Origin: Chloroflexota bacterium
GTDB lineage: Bacteria; Chloroflexota; Dehalococcoidia; DSTF01; JACRBR01
Assembly (NCBI GenBank): GCA_021813085.1
Contig: JAKAMA010000119.1
Coordinates: forward strand, 1 to 7,299
Direction: 5' to 3'
DNA: 7,299 nt
The first letter of the stretch is position 1; every line of letters starts with the position of its first letter. Below the pieces are notes generated by a model. That model saw only the letters and a program-made list of their open reading frames with translations. It was not told the origin of the DNA and made no database searches. Both the position numbers and the translations under genes were made by a program. This document shows, piece by piece, positions 1 to 6,897 of the stretch.

Positions 1-1300
1 CCGCGACCTCCGGCGCCGGCTTCGACGCGTTGCCGCCCTCGTTGAGCCAGCGCTCGAGCCGCGCCGGGTCGCCGTTGGTCCCCAGGTCGAGCATCGACGC
101 CAGGGTCTCGCGCCAGGCGCGCTTCGCCGACGTGAGCGGCACCCGGTCCTGCGGGCGCCGCGGCCCGGCGATGCTCGGCTCGACGTCCCCCAGATCCAGC
201 TCGACGGTATCCGTGAACTCCGGCGCGGGCGTGTCGTCGGTACGGAACAGCCCCTGCTCCTTCGTGTACGCCTCGACGAGCCGCACGAGCGGCTCCGGGC
301 GCCCGGTGAAGCGCAGGTACGCCAGCGTCTCCGCGTCGCACGGGAAGAAGCCCGCGGTGGCGCCGTACTCCGGCGCCATGTTGCCGATCGTCGCGCGGTC
401 CGGCAGCGCCAGCGACGACAGCCCGCTGCCGTAGAACTCGACGAACTTGCCGACGACGCCCTTCTTCCGCAGCAGTTCGGTCACGGTCAGCACGAGGTCG
501 GTCGCCGTCGCGCCCTCGGGCAGCCGCCCGGTCAGTTTGAAGCCGATCACCTCCGGCATCAGCATCGGCATCGGCTGGCCCAGCATGGCCGCCTCGGCCT
601 CGATGCCGCCGACTCCCCAGCCGAGCACGCCGAGCCCGTTGACCATCGTCGTGTGCGAGTCGGTGCCGACGAGCGTATCCGGGTACGCCAGCGTCCGTCC
701 GGCCTCCTGCGTCTCGAAGATGACGGGCGCCAGGTACTCGAGGTTGACCTGATGCACGATGCCCGTGTCCGGCGGCACGACGCGGAAGTTGTCGAAGGCC
801 TGCTGCCCCCAGCGCAGCAGCGCGTAGCGCTCGCGGTTGCGCTCCAGCTCCTTCGCGGCGTTGAAGAGGAACGCGGTCGGCGCGCCGTACTGGTCCACCT
901 GCACCGAGTGGTCGATGACGAGGTCCGCCGGCTGTAGCGGGTTGATGCGCTTCGCGTCGCCGCCCAGCGCGCGGATCGCGTCGCGCATCGCGGCCAGGTC
1001 CACGACGCACGGCACGCCGGTAAAGTCCTGCATCAGCACGCGGGCGGGCCGGAAGGCGATCTCCTGCTCGGCGGGCTTCTTCGCGCGCCACGACGCCAGC
1101 GCCAGGATGTCGTCCTGCGTGACGGTGAGGTCGTCCTCGTTCCTCACCAGGTTCTCGAGCAGGATCTTCAGCGAGAACGGCAGCCGCGACACGCGGCCGG
1201 CGCCCGCGGCCTCGAGCCGGTCGAGGCGGAAGATGTCGGCGGTGCGGCCGTCGACGCTGATGTGCGAACGGGTGCGGAAGCTGTCGAGCGATGCGGCCAT
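1..1300 (-). CDS. acnA: Aconitate hydratase, AcnA/IRP type (N-terminal part, cut by left edge)
   Basis: Aconitase interconverts citrate and isocitrate through cis-aconitate in the cytoplasmic TCA cycle. The first 433 residues are visible and the frame stays open to the edge. Recognisable AcnA blocks are [11 protein letters not shown] near residue 46, [12 protein letters not shown] near 90, [17 protein letters not shown] with the active-site Asp130-His131 pair, [13 protein letters not shown] at 210-222 containing the conserved Asp-Ser-His, and the following [20 protein letters not shown]. AcnA proteins are close to 900 residues, so about half is missing, including the SCTNTS-type cluster cysteine, which in E. 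coli AcnA is near residue 435, just beyond the edge. The ATG at 1300-1298 is preceded by AGGAG (1307-1311) with 6 bases between. The gene lies 120 bp after the small membrane protein gene, with a possible promoter of its own between them. Nothing looks broken. The family call is firm; the paralogue (AcnA rather than AcnD) is less so. Confidence 0.96.
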   Translation of the reverse strand, partial: MAASLDSFRTRSHISVDGRTADIFRLDRLEAAGAGRVSRLPFSLKILLENLVRNEDDLTVTQDDILALASWRAKKPAEQEIAFRPARVLMQDFTGVPCVVDLAAMRDAIRALGGDAKRINPLQPADLVIDHSVQVDQYGAPTAFLFNAAKELERNRERYALLRWGQQAFDNFRVVPPDTGIVHQVNLEYLAPVIFETQEAGRTLAYPDTLVGTDSHTTMVNGLGVLGWGVGGIEAEAAMLGQPMPMLMPEVIGFKLTGRLPEGATATDLVLTVTELLRKKGVVGKFVEFYGSGLSSLALPDRATIGNMAPEYGATAGFFPCDAETLAYLRFTGRPEPLVRLVEAYTKEQGLFRTDDTPAPEFTDTVELDLGDVEPSIAGPRRPQDRVPLTSAKRAWRETLASMLDLGTNGDPARLERWLNEGGNASKPAPEVA

Positions 1301-1375
1301 CTGTGGCTCCTGTCGGGGCGCGTGGCCCGGCCGCCAGCCCGGCTGCGGCAGGGACGCGAGAGGACGCCCGCCGTC

Positions 1376-1405
1376 ATTATGAGCACGCAAGGATCTATGC
1401 GCGAA
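1376..1405 (-). promoter_or_regulatory. Possible sigma70-type promoter for acnA
   Basis: On the minus strand, CATAAT (1381-1376) matches the -10 consensus at five of six positions and stands out in GC-rich sequence. TTCGCG (1405-1400) lies 18 bases upstream and matches the -35 consensus at only three of six. Transcription from here would give a leader of about 70 bases before the acnA start. The gap between the two genes (1301-1420) holds no other convincing signal. The call is weak: acnA could instead be read through from the exporter operon. Confidence 0.3.
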
Positions 1406-1420
1406 TCCGCCGTTGGCCGC

Positions 1421-1630
1421 CTACCGGCTCCGCCGTGGTGCGGCGGCTACCAGCAGCACCACGCCCCACCCGAACCCGATGATCTCCCCGAGCACCAGGC
1501 CCGGCCACGGCGAGCGGCCCGTCAGCAGCCAGTACAAGAGCGAACTCACCACGCCGAGCGCACCCACAGCGAGGCTGGCGACGATGGTTTCTTCGAGCAG
1601 CGGATGCAGGCGCTTCACGGGCGCGTCCAC
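1421..1630 (-). CDS. Small two-helix membrane protein, function unknown
   Basis: A 69-residue protein that I do not recognise. It has a short charged N-terminus (MDAPVKRLHPLLEE), a hydrophobic segment at about residues 15-37, a tight loop GRSPWPG (38-44), a second hydrophobic segment at about 42-64 with Glu49 and Trp55 inside it, and a basic tail PRRSR. The positive charges at both ends suggest both termini are cytoplasmic. The GTG start at 1630 is chosen because GGAGG (1639-1643) lies 8 bases upstream. A second in-frame GTG at 1618 would remove four residues and has poorer spacing. The gene begins 59 bp after the permease stop on the same strand, so it is probably co-transcribed with the exporter and may be an accessory subunit, but it could be unrelated. 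Its frame stays open upstream through the whole permease gene, which is a GC-rich shadow and hides the true start. That it is a real gene is likely; the function is open. Confidence 0.75.
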   Translation of the reverse strand: MDAPVKRLHPLLEETIVASLAVGALGVVSSLLYWLLTGRSPWPGLVLGEIIGFGWGVVLLVAAAPRRSR

Positions 1631-1638
1631 CGCTCCAC

Positions 1639-1643
1639 CCTCC
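1639..1643 (-). promoter_or_regulatory. Ribosome binding site of the small membrane protein
   Basis: GGAGG on the minus strand, 8 bases before the GTG at 1630-1628. It decides the start, because the reading frame has no stop further upstream for more than 1 kb. Confidence 0.6.
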
Positions 1644-1689
1644 GCCTCCAGTGCCCTGGTGAGACGGGCGTCTCGCCGGGCGACGCGCG

Positions 1690-2949
1690 CTACTCCGTCC
1701 GGAGCGCCTCGATCGGGTCGAGCCGCGACGCCCGGAAGGCCGGATAGATCCCGAAGAACAGGCCGATCGCGGCCGATACGCCAAACGCCGCGACGATGCT
1801 CAGGGGCGACACCACGGTCTGCACGGCGGAGCTGCCTCCGAAGTTGTGCCCGTTCGCCAGCCGCGCCGCCACGACGCCGATCACAATGCCGATGATGCCG
1901 CCCGCGATCGTCACGATCAGCGCCTCGACCACGAACTGCAGCAGGATGTCGCCGCGCCGCGCGCCCACCGCCTTTCGGATACCGATCTCGCGTGTCCGCT
2001 CGGTCACGGACACGAGCATGATGTTCATGATGCCGATCCCGCCCACCACGAGCGAGATGCCGGCGATCGCGCCGAGCAGGATCGTCAGCGTGCGGCTCAC
2101 CTGGTTCGCCGTCGCGAGCAGGTCGCTCTGCGACAGCACCGTGAAGTCCTGCGTGCCGCCGTGCCGTTGCAGCAGCAGGTTCGTGATCTCGTTCTTCGTC
2201 ACGCCGATCTGGCTGCTCTTCGCCACCTTCACCGTGATCTGCTGGACATTCGTCTGCCCCAGCGGGTTGCGCAGGAAGCGGATGCGCGACTGCAGCGTCG
2301 AGATCGGCACGAACACCTGGTCGTCCTGGTTCGTCGAGCTCGATGAGCCGAGGGTCTGCATCACCCCGACGACCTGGAAGTTGAATCCGAACCTGCCGCC
2401 GGGGCCGAACGCGAGACGAACCGTCTGGTTCATCGCACTCTGTGGGCTCCCGAAGAGCTCTGTCGCCACCGTCGAACCCAGCACGGTCACGAGCGCATCG
2501 CTCGATACATCCTGATCCGTGATGAACCGCCCGATCGCCGGGTAGAAGTTGCGCACCGCCGGATAGTTCGGGTCCGCGGCGGTCAGGGTCGTACTCACGT
2601 TGACCCCGTTCGCGATCGCCTGGGTCGTCGCGTTGGACTGGGCGGTCACCCCCACCACCTGCGGCAGGAGCTTGGGGTCGTTCAGCGCCGCAGCGTCCTG
2701 CGTCGTCAGCGAGGTGGCGATCTGGCCGCGCACGCCGCCCTGTTGTGTCTGCGCCGGCCGCACGAAGATCAGGTTGCTCCCCAGCCCATTCACCCTTTCC
2801 GTCACGCCCTTCTGCGCACCCTGCCCGGCCGCGATCAGCGCGATCACTGCCCCCACGCCGATGACGATGCCGAGCATCGTCAGCCCCGTACGCAGCTTGT
2901 TCGTGCCGAGCGCGCGGATCGCTATCAGCATCGTGTCGAGGATGATCAT
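1690..2949 (-). CDS. ABC transporter permease, MacB/FtsX type
   Basis: Membrane subunit of a type VII (MacB-like) ABC exporter, 419 residues. The layout is classical: an N-terminal stretch and first membrane helix (about 22-44, TMLGIVIGVGAVIALIAAG), a large extracytoplasmic domain (about 45-285, MacB_PCD type), then the FtsX domain with helices at about 287-312, 337-363 and 380-402. Family signatures are GGIGIMNIMLVSVTERTREIG with IRKAVGAR (303-331), and YPAFRASRLDPIEALR (402-417) near the C-terminus. E. coli MacB is about 650 residues because its ATPase is fused; here the ATPase is a separate gene, as is common outside Proteobacteria. The start ATG overlaps the ATPase stop by 4 bases (ATGA) and no strong ribosome binding site precedes it, so translation is probably coupled. 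With the adaptor and ATPase it should form an exporter whose mechanotransmission moves substrate outside the membrane. The substrate is unknown; macrolides, peptides and lipoproteins are handled by relatives. Confidence 0.94.
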   Translation of the reverse strand: MIILDTMLIAIRALGTNKLRTGLTMLGIVIGVGAVIALIAAGQGAQKGVTERVNGLGSNLIFVRPAQTQQGGVRGQIATSLTTQDAAALNDPKLLPQVVGVTAQSNATTQAIANGVNVSTTLTAADPNYPAVRNFYPAIGRFITDQDVSSDALVTVLGSTVATELFGSPQSAMNQTVRLAFGPGGRFGFNFQVVGVMQTLGSSSSTNQDDQVFVPISTLQSRIRFLRNPLGQTNVQQITVKVAKSSQIGVTKNEITNLLLQRHGGTQDFTVLSQSDLLATANQVSRTLTILLGAIAGISLVVGGIGIMNIMLVSVTERTREIGIRKAVGARRGDILLQFVVEALIVTIAGGIIGIVIGVVAARLANGHNFGGSSAVQTVVSPLSIVAAFGVSAAIGLFFGIYPAFRASRLDPIEALRTE

Positions 2950-3686
2950 GCGGTCGCCTGTGCTGGTGCGGGTGCCGCGGCGCTGGCTGGTCCTGACGCG
3001 CCCGCCGCCTCTGCCCGCGCCGCGTCGTCATCGACGATGCGACCGTCCCGGATGTGGACCACGCGCCGCGTGTACGCCGCCACCTCGGGCTCGTGGGTCA
3101 CGAACACGACCGTGAGGTTCCGCTCAGCGTTCAGCCGTGCGAAGGTCTCCATGACATCGCGGCTCGTCTTCGTGTCCAGCATGCCCGTCGGCTCGTCCGC
3201 CATGATGATCGAGGGGCGCGTCACGAGCGCGCGCGCGATCGCCACTCGCTGCTGCTGGCCGCCCGAGAGCTGCGTCGGCTTGTGGTGGGTGCGGTCCGCG
3301 AGGCCCACGTCCGCCAGCGCCTGCATCGCCAGCTTGCGCCGGTTGTGTACACCCCGATAGATCAGCGGCAGCTCGACCTGCTCCACCGCGGGCAGCCGTG
3401 CCAGCAGGTTGAACGACTGGAATACGAAGCCGATGCGCCGGTTCCGGATCATCGCCAGTTGGTCGTCACTCATCTTGTGGACGAACTGCCCGTCCAGCTC
3501 GTACGTCCCCCGCGTCGGCCGGTCCAGGCAGCCGAGAATGTTCATCAGCGTCGACTTGCCCGATCCCGAGGGCCCCATGATCGCCAGGAACTCGCCATCG
3601 GCGATGTCGAGGCGCGCATCGACGAGCGCCGGCACCTCGACGTCGCCGGTGCGGTAGATCTTCGTGATGCCACGCAAGCGGATCAT
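2946..3686 (-). CDS. ABC transporter ATP-binding protein, MacB/LolD type
   Basis: Cytoplasmic ATPase that powers the neighbouring permease, 246 residues. All nucleotide-binding elements are present: an aromatic Tyr11 near the start for base stacking, Walker A GPSGSGKST (38-46), Q-loop Gln90 in FVFQSFNLL, signature LSGGQQQR (140-147), Walker B IIMADEP with Glu165, D-loop MLD (169-171) and the switch His198 in VTHEP. FVFQSFNLL and the tight spacing are typical of the LolD/MacB subfamily. The final 26 residues (about 221-246) form a low-complexity Ala/Pro/Gly tail not usual in this family, which ends the protein after the core domain. The start codon shares one base with the adaptor stop (TGATG) and the stop overlaps the permease start by 4 bases. 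The subunit is therefore probably made in step with both partners. The protein looks intact and active. Confidence 0.96.
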   Translation of the reverse strand: MIRLRGITKIYRTGDVEVPALVDARLDIADGEFLAIMGPSGSGKSTLMNILGCLDRPTRGTYELDGQFVHKMSDDQLAMIRNRRIGFVFQSFNLLARLPAVEQVELPLIYRGVHNRRKLAMQALADVGLADRTHHKPTQLSGGQQQRVAIARALVTRPSIIMADEPTGMLDTKTSRDVMETFARLNAERNLTVVFVTHEPEVAAYTRRVVHIRDGRIVDDDAARAEAAGASGPASAAAPAPAQATA

Positions 3687-5824
3687 CAGCGCACGCCCCC
3701 CGGGATACCGTTGGCCGGCGGTCCGAATCCCCTGCGTGCCGGGTTGGTGGTCGTGTTCGTCGTCGTGCCGCTGACCGCCGCGCTCAGCGACGGGATGATG
3801 ACCTTTTCGCCCTCGCTCAGTCCGCTCGTAATCTCCGTGTTCGTCCCGTCCGAGAGACCGGTCTGCACGGTGACGGTCTTCGTCGTGCCGTCGGGCTGCT
3901 GCACCTCCGCCACGGTCTCGTTTCCCTGCCGCTTCAGTGCCGTATCGGGGACGAGCAGGACATTCGATGCCTGCTTCACCTGAATGATCACGGACGCGCT
4001 CATGCCTGGCATCGGCGAACCGGACGCGGCCTGCGCGGACGTGCTCGCGCGCCGGCCGAAGCCGGCCCCGCCTGCCCCGGGGGTGCCGCTGGCGCGGGCC
4101 CGGCGCCTGGCGCCCGGCGTGACCGCCGCACTCGCCGTGGCGCCAGCCTGTGGCGTGGTCGCCACGGCCGGCGAGCCGGCGCCGGCATTGCCGCCCGCGC
4201 GCCCGCGCAGGATGGCGGCTTCCGCGACGTACGTAATCACGCCCTGCGTCACGGTCGGCGCGTTGCCGATGGCCGTGACCTCGATCGGGAAGATCTGCCC
4301 AGGCAGCGCGTCAATCGTGGCGACACCCCGGTCGCCGACCTTGATCTGCGGCAGGTCCGTGTCGGAGACCGTGAGATCCAGGACGACCAGGTTCGGCGTG
4401 TTGAGCACGATCGGCGCGGTCGACGAGTTCGCGCTGCTCGCGCCGACAAAGTCGCCAGGGTTGACGTTGAGCGCCGCCACCGTACCGTCGTACGGTGCGA
4501 CGATCTCCGCCTTCTGCAGGTTGTTCTGCGCGGCGAGGACCCCGAGATACGCCAACTGCACCGACGTCTGCTGCAGGGCGATCGTGTCCGACGTCGAGCC
4601 GGCGGCGACTTCGTCGCGGTTCGCCTGGGCTGCCTGCAGGGACACCGTCGCGCTCGTCACCGCGTCCTGCGCCGACTGGAGCTGCGCCGGCGTCGGCCCG
4701 CCGTTCAGCGTGGAAAGCTTTGCGTTTGCTGCCGCGAGCGCCTGCTGCGCCGCGGTCACCGCCGCGGCCGCCTGCGCGACGCTCGTACCCGATGGCGGCG
4801 CCTGCAGTTGGGCGAGCTTCGCCTGCGCGGCCGTGAGCGATGCCTGCGCCTGGCCGACCCCGGCGCTGGCGTTCGCCGCCGCGTTCGTCGCATTGAGATA
4901 ACTTGTGTTCGAACCCAGCACGGCGGCCGCCTGCGCGTACAGCGGCTGCTGGCCGGTGGCCGTCGGGGTCGCCGGCGTCTGGGTGGCCGCCAGCAGCGCC
5001 GCCTGGTCCGCGGCCGAGATCGGCGCCGAGCGCGCCACACAGAACTGCATCGAAGCGTCCGCCAGGCAGTAGCCCGTCTCCGCGCTATAGAGCGACGCTT
5101 GCGCCGCCGCCTGCCCGTTCTGCGCGTTCGCCGCGCTGTTCTCGGCCGCCGTCAGTGCCACTTGCGCGGAAGTAACCGCCGCCTGCGCCGCGCTGAGGTC
5201 GGCCTGCGCCGGTGCCTGTGTGAGGGCCTGCTGGGCCAGGAGCGCCTGCTGCAACTGCGCCTGCGCCGACGAGACCGCCTGTTGCGCCGCGGCCTCATCC
5301 GAGGCTGCGGGCGGGCCGGTCAACGTCGCCAGATTGCTCTTCGCCGTGTCGAGCTGCGCCTGCGCCTGCGCGACGGACTGATTGGCCTGGTCGAGCTGCG
5401 CCCCCGTCGGTCCCTGTTCAAGCTGATCCAGCCGGATCTGCGCGGCCGAGAGGTTCGCCCGCGCCGTCGCCAGCGCGTTCTCCAGGCCCGTCGTGTCAAG
5501 CGTCGCGAGCACGTCGCCGGCCTTGACCTGCTGGCCCAGCTTCACATTGACCGTCTTCACCTGTCCTGACTGCTGGAAGGAGAGGTTCGTGGAAGACTGC
5601 GCCGCCACTGTGCCGGTCTCGGTCACGGTCTGGCGGATGGTGCCGCGCACGACGGCTTGCGTTTGCGTCGCCGCCTGCGTAGCGCCGGAACTCTTCAGCA
5701 TTGTTGACCAGAGCGCGTACGCCCCGACTGCCACCAGCGCAGCGACCACGCCGCCGACGAGCAGCCGCTTGCGCCAGGCGCCCCACGCGCCCACGGGGGC
5801 GAGATCGTCCAGATCGTTCACCAT
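3686..5824 (-). CDS. Very long membrane-fusion/adaptor protein of a MacAB-type exporter (HlyD/MacA-like)
   Basis: Extracytoplasmic adaptor of the ABC exporter, 712 residues against about 370 for E. coli MacA. Order of parts: a cytoplasmic tail, a membrane anchor at about 20-40 (no lipobox Cys), the first lipoyl half-motif (about 83-112, SGQVKTVNVKLGQQVKAGDVL), an ascending helical arm (about 113-250), a tip segment with Cys253 and Cys262, a descending arm (about 305-440), the second lipoyl half (441-461, IVAPYDGTVAALNVNPGDFVG), a beta-barrel (about 475-537 and 606-680, including PGMSASVIIQVKQASNVLLVPDTAL split across residues) and a Thr/Pro/Gly tail. An Arg/Gly/Ala-rich insertion (about 540-605) interrupts the barrel. 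The start at 5824 is chosen over an in-frame ATG at 5866 because AGGAGG (5831-5836) lies 6 bases upstream. The gene is first in a three-gene operon, with a 1-base overlap to the ATPase. The adaptor role is firm; the substrate is unknown. The long arms could span a thick wall or form a large chamber, which is inference. Confidence 0.93.
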   Translation of the reverse strand: MVNDLDDLAPVGAWGAWRKRLLVGGVVAALVAVGAYALWSTMLKSSGATQAATQTQAVVRGTIRQTVTETGTVAAQSSTNLSFQQSGQVKTVNVKLGQQVKAGDVLATLDTTGLENALATARANLSAAQIRLDQLEQGPTGAQLDQANQSVAQAQAQLDTAKSNLATLTGPPAASDEAAAQQAVSSAQAQLQQALLAQQALTQAPAQADLSAAQAAVTSAQVALTAAENSAANAQNGQAAAQASLYSAETGYCLADASMQFCVARSAPISAADQAALLAATQTPATPTATGQQPLYAQAAAVLGSNTSYLNATNAAANASAGVGQAQASLTAAQAKLAQLQAPPSGTSVAQAAAAVTAAQQALAAANAKLSTLNGGPTPAQLQSAQDAVTSATVSLQAAQANRDEVAAGSTSDTIALQQTSVQLAYLGVLAAQNNLQKAEIVAPYDGTVAALNVNPGDFVGASSANSSTAPIVLNTPNLVVLDLTVSDTDLPQIKVGDRGVATIDALPGQIFPIEVTAIGNAPTVTQGVITYVAEAAILRGRAGGNAGAGSPAVATTPQAGATASAAVTPGARRRARASGTPGAGGAGFGRRASTSAQAASGSPMPGMSASVIIQVKQASNVLLVPDTALKRQGNETVAEVQQPDGTTKTVTVQTGLSDGTNTEITSGLSEGEKVIIPSLSAAVSGTTTNTTTNPARRGFGPPANGIPGGVR
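4595..5434 (-). repeat. Degenerate helix repeat inside the adaptor hairpin
   Basis: Four copies of a unit of roughly 33 residues can be read in the adaptor. Each ends a helix with a Gly/Pro break and starts the next with an Ala/Gln-rich stretch. The breaks are EQGPTGAQL (136-144), LTGPPAAS (168-175), LQAPPSGT (340-347) and NGGPTPAQL (374-382). The first and last are nearly the same, including the following xxAxxxVxxAxxxL pattern. Two copies lie on the ascending arm and two on the descending arm. Confidence 0.55.
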
Positions 5825-5830
5825 GCTCAC

Positions 5831-5836
5831 CCTCCT
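5831..5836 (-). promoter_or_regulatory. Ribosome binding site that fixes the adaptor start
   Basis: A perfect AGGAGG on the minus strand, 6 bases before the ATG at 5824-5822. An upstream in-frame ATG at 5866 would place this site inside the coding sequence and add 14 mostly Ala/Arg residues, so the shorter start is preferred. Confidence 0.85.
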
Positions 5837-5883
5837 GCGCCGGGCCCGCAGCAGCGCGGCCGCCACCCAGCTCCAACGGAAGT

Positions 5884-5897
5884 GTAAGCTTACGTAA
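5884..5897. promoter_or_regulatory. Overlapping palindromes upstream of the exporter operon (candidate operator)
   Basis: GTAAGCTTAC (5884-5893) is a perfect 10-base palindrome and TTACGTAA (5890-5897) a perfect 8-base one sharing four bases with it. Both sit in an AT-rich patch (about 5880-5952) about 60 bases before the adaptor ATG, in the only sizeable gap upstream of the operon. This is the position expected of a promoter and repressor site. I could not fit a convincing -35/-10 pair; TACACT (5886-5881, minus strand) is the best -10 candidate, with no good -35. No regulator gene is in the window. Confidence 0.35.
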
Positions 5898-5957
5898 AGG
5901 GTAGATTCATTGCCGGATCGTAAAAGGCCGCGCTGTCTTGGAGATTTACAAGCGCCG

Positions 5958-6812
5958 TCAGATGCGGCTGTATCCGGTGCCCGGCATGCCGGCGTCGACG
6001 CCCACGCCCTTCGCGTCCTGGATCCAGCCGAACTCGCTGAGGATCTGCTGGCTGTAGGTCACGCGCCCCGACACGCGGGCGGGCGGCTCCGTCGCCAGCA
6101 GCAGCGCGGCCTTCGCCATGTATTCGGGCGGCTCGCCGCGCGGGTCATCGAGGCCGGTCACGAGACCGTGGTGCACCGTGCCCGCCGTCGGCACGACCTG
6201 CGACGGCGAGACGCACGTCACGGACACGCCGTACTGGTAGACCTCGGCGGCGAGGCCCTGCGTGAAGCGCTCCAGCGCCGCCTTTTCGGCGCCGTAGCAC
6301 GTCGCACCGACCCGCCAGCGGCTGTCGGTGTACGGGCCGCGTCCGGGGCCGATCGCCGCGCTGGATGAGATGTTCACAATCGACCCGCCGGCGCGCTCGA
6401 CCATGTCGGCCAGCACGAGCTGGCTCAGGTAGAACGGCGCCTGGAAGTTCACCGCCCAGGAGCGCATCCATCTGTTCAGGGGATAATCCTTCACCGGCAG
6501 GAAGTAGGTGAGCGCGGCGTTGTTCACGAGCACGTCCACCGGCCCGTAGGCGTCCCGGGCGGCGCCCACGAGCCGCTCGCACTCGCCCGGCTCGGAGATG
6601 TTCACCGCGACCGCCGTCGCCTCGCCGCCGGCCGCGCGGATGCCGGCGACGGTCGTGTCGAGCGAGCCCTCCATCGGATGGTCGCCCTCGTGCAGCGTCC
6701 GCGCGGCGCAGACGATGCGCCCGCCCTCCACCGCGAACACGCGGGCGATCCCGGCGCCGATGCCGCGGCTGGCGCCCGTCACGATCACCGTCTTCCCGTC
6801 CAGCTTGCCCAT
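5958..6812 (-). CDS. Short-chain dehydrogenase/reductase (SDR), classical type
   Basis: A cytoplasmic NAD(P)-dependent oxidoreductase of 284 residues with a Rossmann fold. The coenzyme motif TGASRGIG is at 12-19, NNAA at 97-100, the structural Asn122 in VNFQAP, the active-site serine region NISSSAA at 147-153, and YGAEK gives Tyr173 and Lys177. Arg16 and Arg38 (AARTL) suggest NADP(H) preference. The spacing from the serine to Tyr173 is about 23 residues instead of the usual 13, because of an extra GPGRGPYTDSRWRVGATC-type segment. A second tyrosine, Tyr161, sits at the normal distance but lacks the following lysine. From memory, the C-terminal blocks (SPSQVVPT, GEPPEYMAKAALLL, SGRVTYSQQIL) resemble SDRs annotated near acyclic terpene or lipid catabolism, so the substrate may be a medium-chain alcohol or ketone; this is uncertain. 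The ATG follows AGGAGG (6819-6824) by 6 bases. The gene stands 85 bp after its upstream neighbour and 133 bp before the exporter operon. Confidence 0.93.
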   Translation of the reverse strand: MGKLDGKTVIVTGASRGIGAGIARVFAVEGGRIVCAARTLHEGDHPMEGSLDTTVAGIRAAGGEATAVAVNISEPGECERLVGAARDAYGPVDVLVNNAALTYFLPVKDYPLNRWMRSWAVNFQAPFYLSQLVLADMVERAGGSIVNISSSAAIGPGRGPYTDSRWRVGATCYGAEKAALERFTQGLAAEVYQYGVSVTCVSPSQVVPTAGTVHHGLVTGLDDPRGEPPEYMAKAALLLATEPPARVSGRVTYSQQILSEFGWIQDAKGVGVDAGMPGTGYSRI

Positions 6813-6897
6813 GTGGAGCCTCCTCTATCCGCGCCGCACGCGATCCCGCGCAGCGAAGGATATCGGACGGCGCGCGGACGGATGAAGGTACGCGACG

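Noticed and set aside
837..1382. A plus-strand open frame antisense to acnA
   Set aside because: It lies against highly conserved aconitase sequence and reads as Ser/Arg-rich noise; no start signal was seen.
1430..1446. Hairpin CCGCCG-TGGTG-CGGCGG at the end of the small membrane protein gene
   Set aside because: The stem is only 6 bp, lies inside the coding sequence before the stop, and is not followed by a T-tract, so it is not a convincing terminator.
1421..3031. A 536-codon open frame on the minus strand overlapping the permease
   Set aside because: Only its last 69 codons look like real protein. The rest is Arg/Asp/Gly-rich text in another frame of a clear permease gene, a common GC-rich shadow.
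3984..4901. A 305-codon plus-strand open frame antisense to the adaptor
   Set aside because: It mirrors the Ala/Gln-rich repeat of the adaptor, has Ala/Cys/Ser-biased composition and shows no family features or ribosome binding site.
5825..5866. Longer adaptor start at 5866
   Set aside because: It would bury a perfect AGGAGG and add an Ala/Arg stretch unlike a signal sequence; the start at 5824 explains the signals better.
5936..5957. A terminator after the SDR gene
   Set aside because: Only a 3-bp GGC/GCC stem around a T-run could be drawn, so no rho-independent terminator is claimed.
6825..6897. A promoter between the right-edge gene and the SDR
   Set aside because: The gap is GC-rich with a repeated CGTCCG word but no recognisable -35/-10 pair, so nothing is annotated beyond the SDR ribosome binding site.
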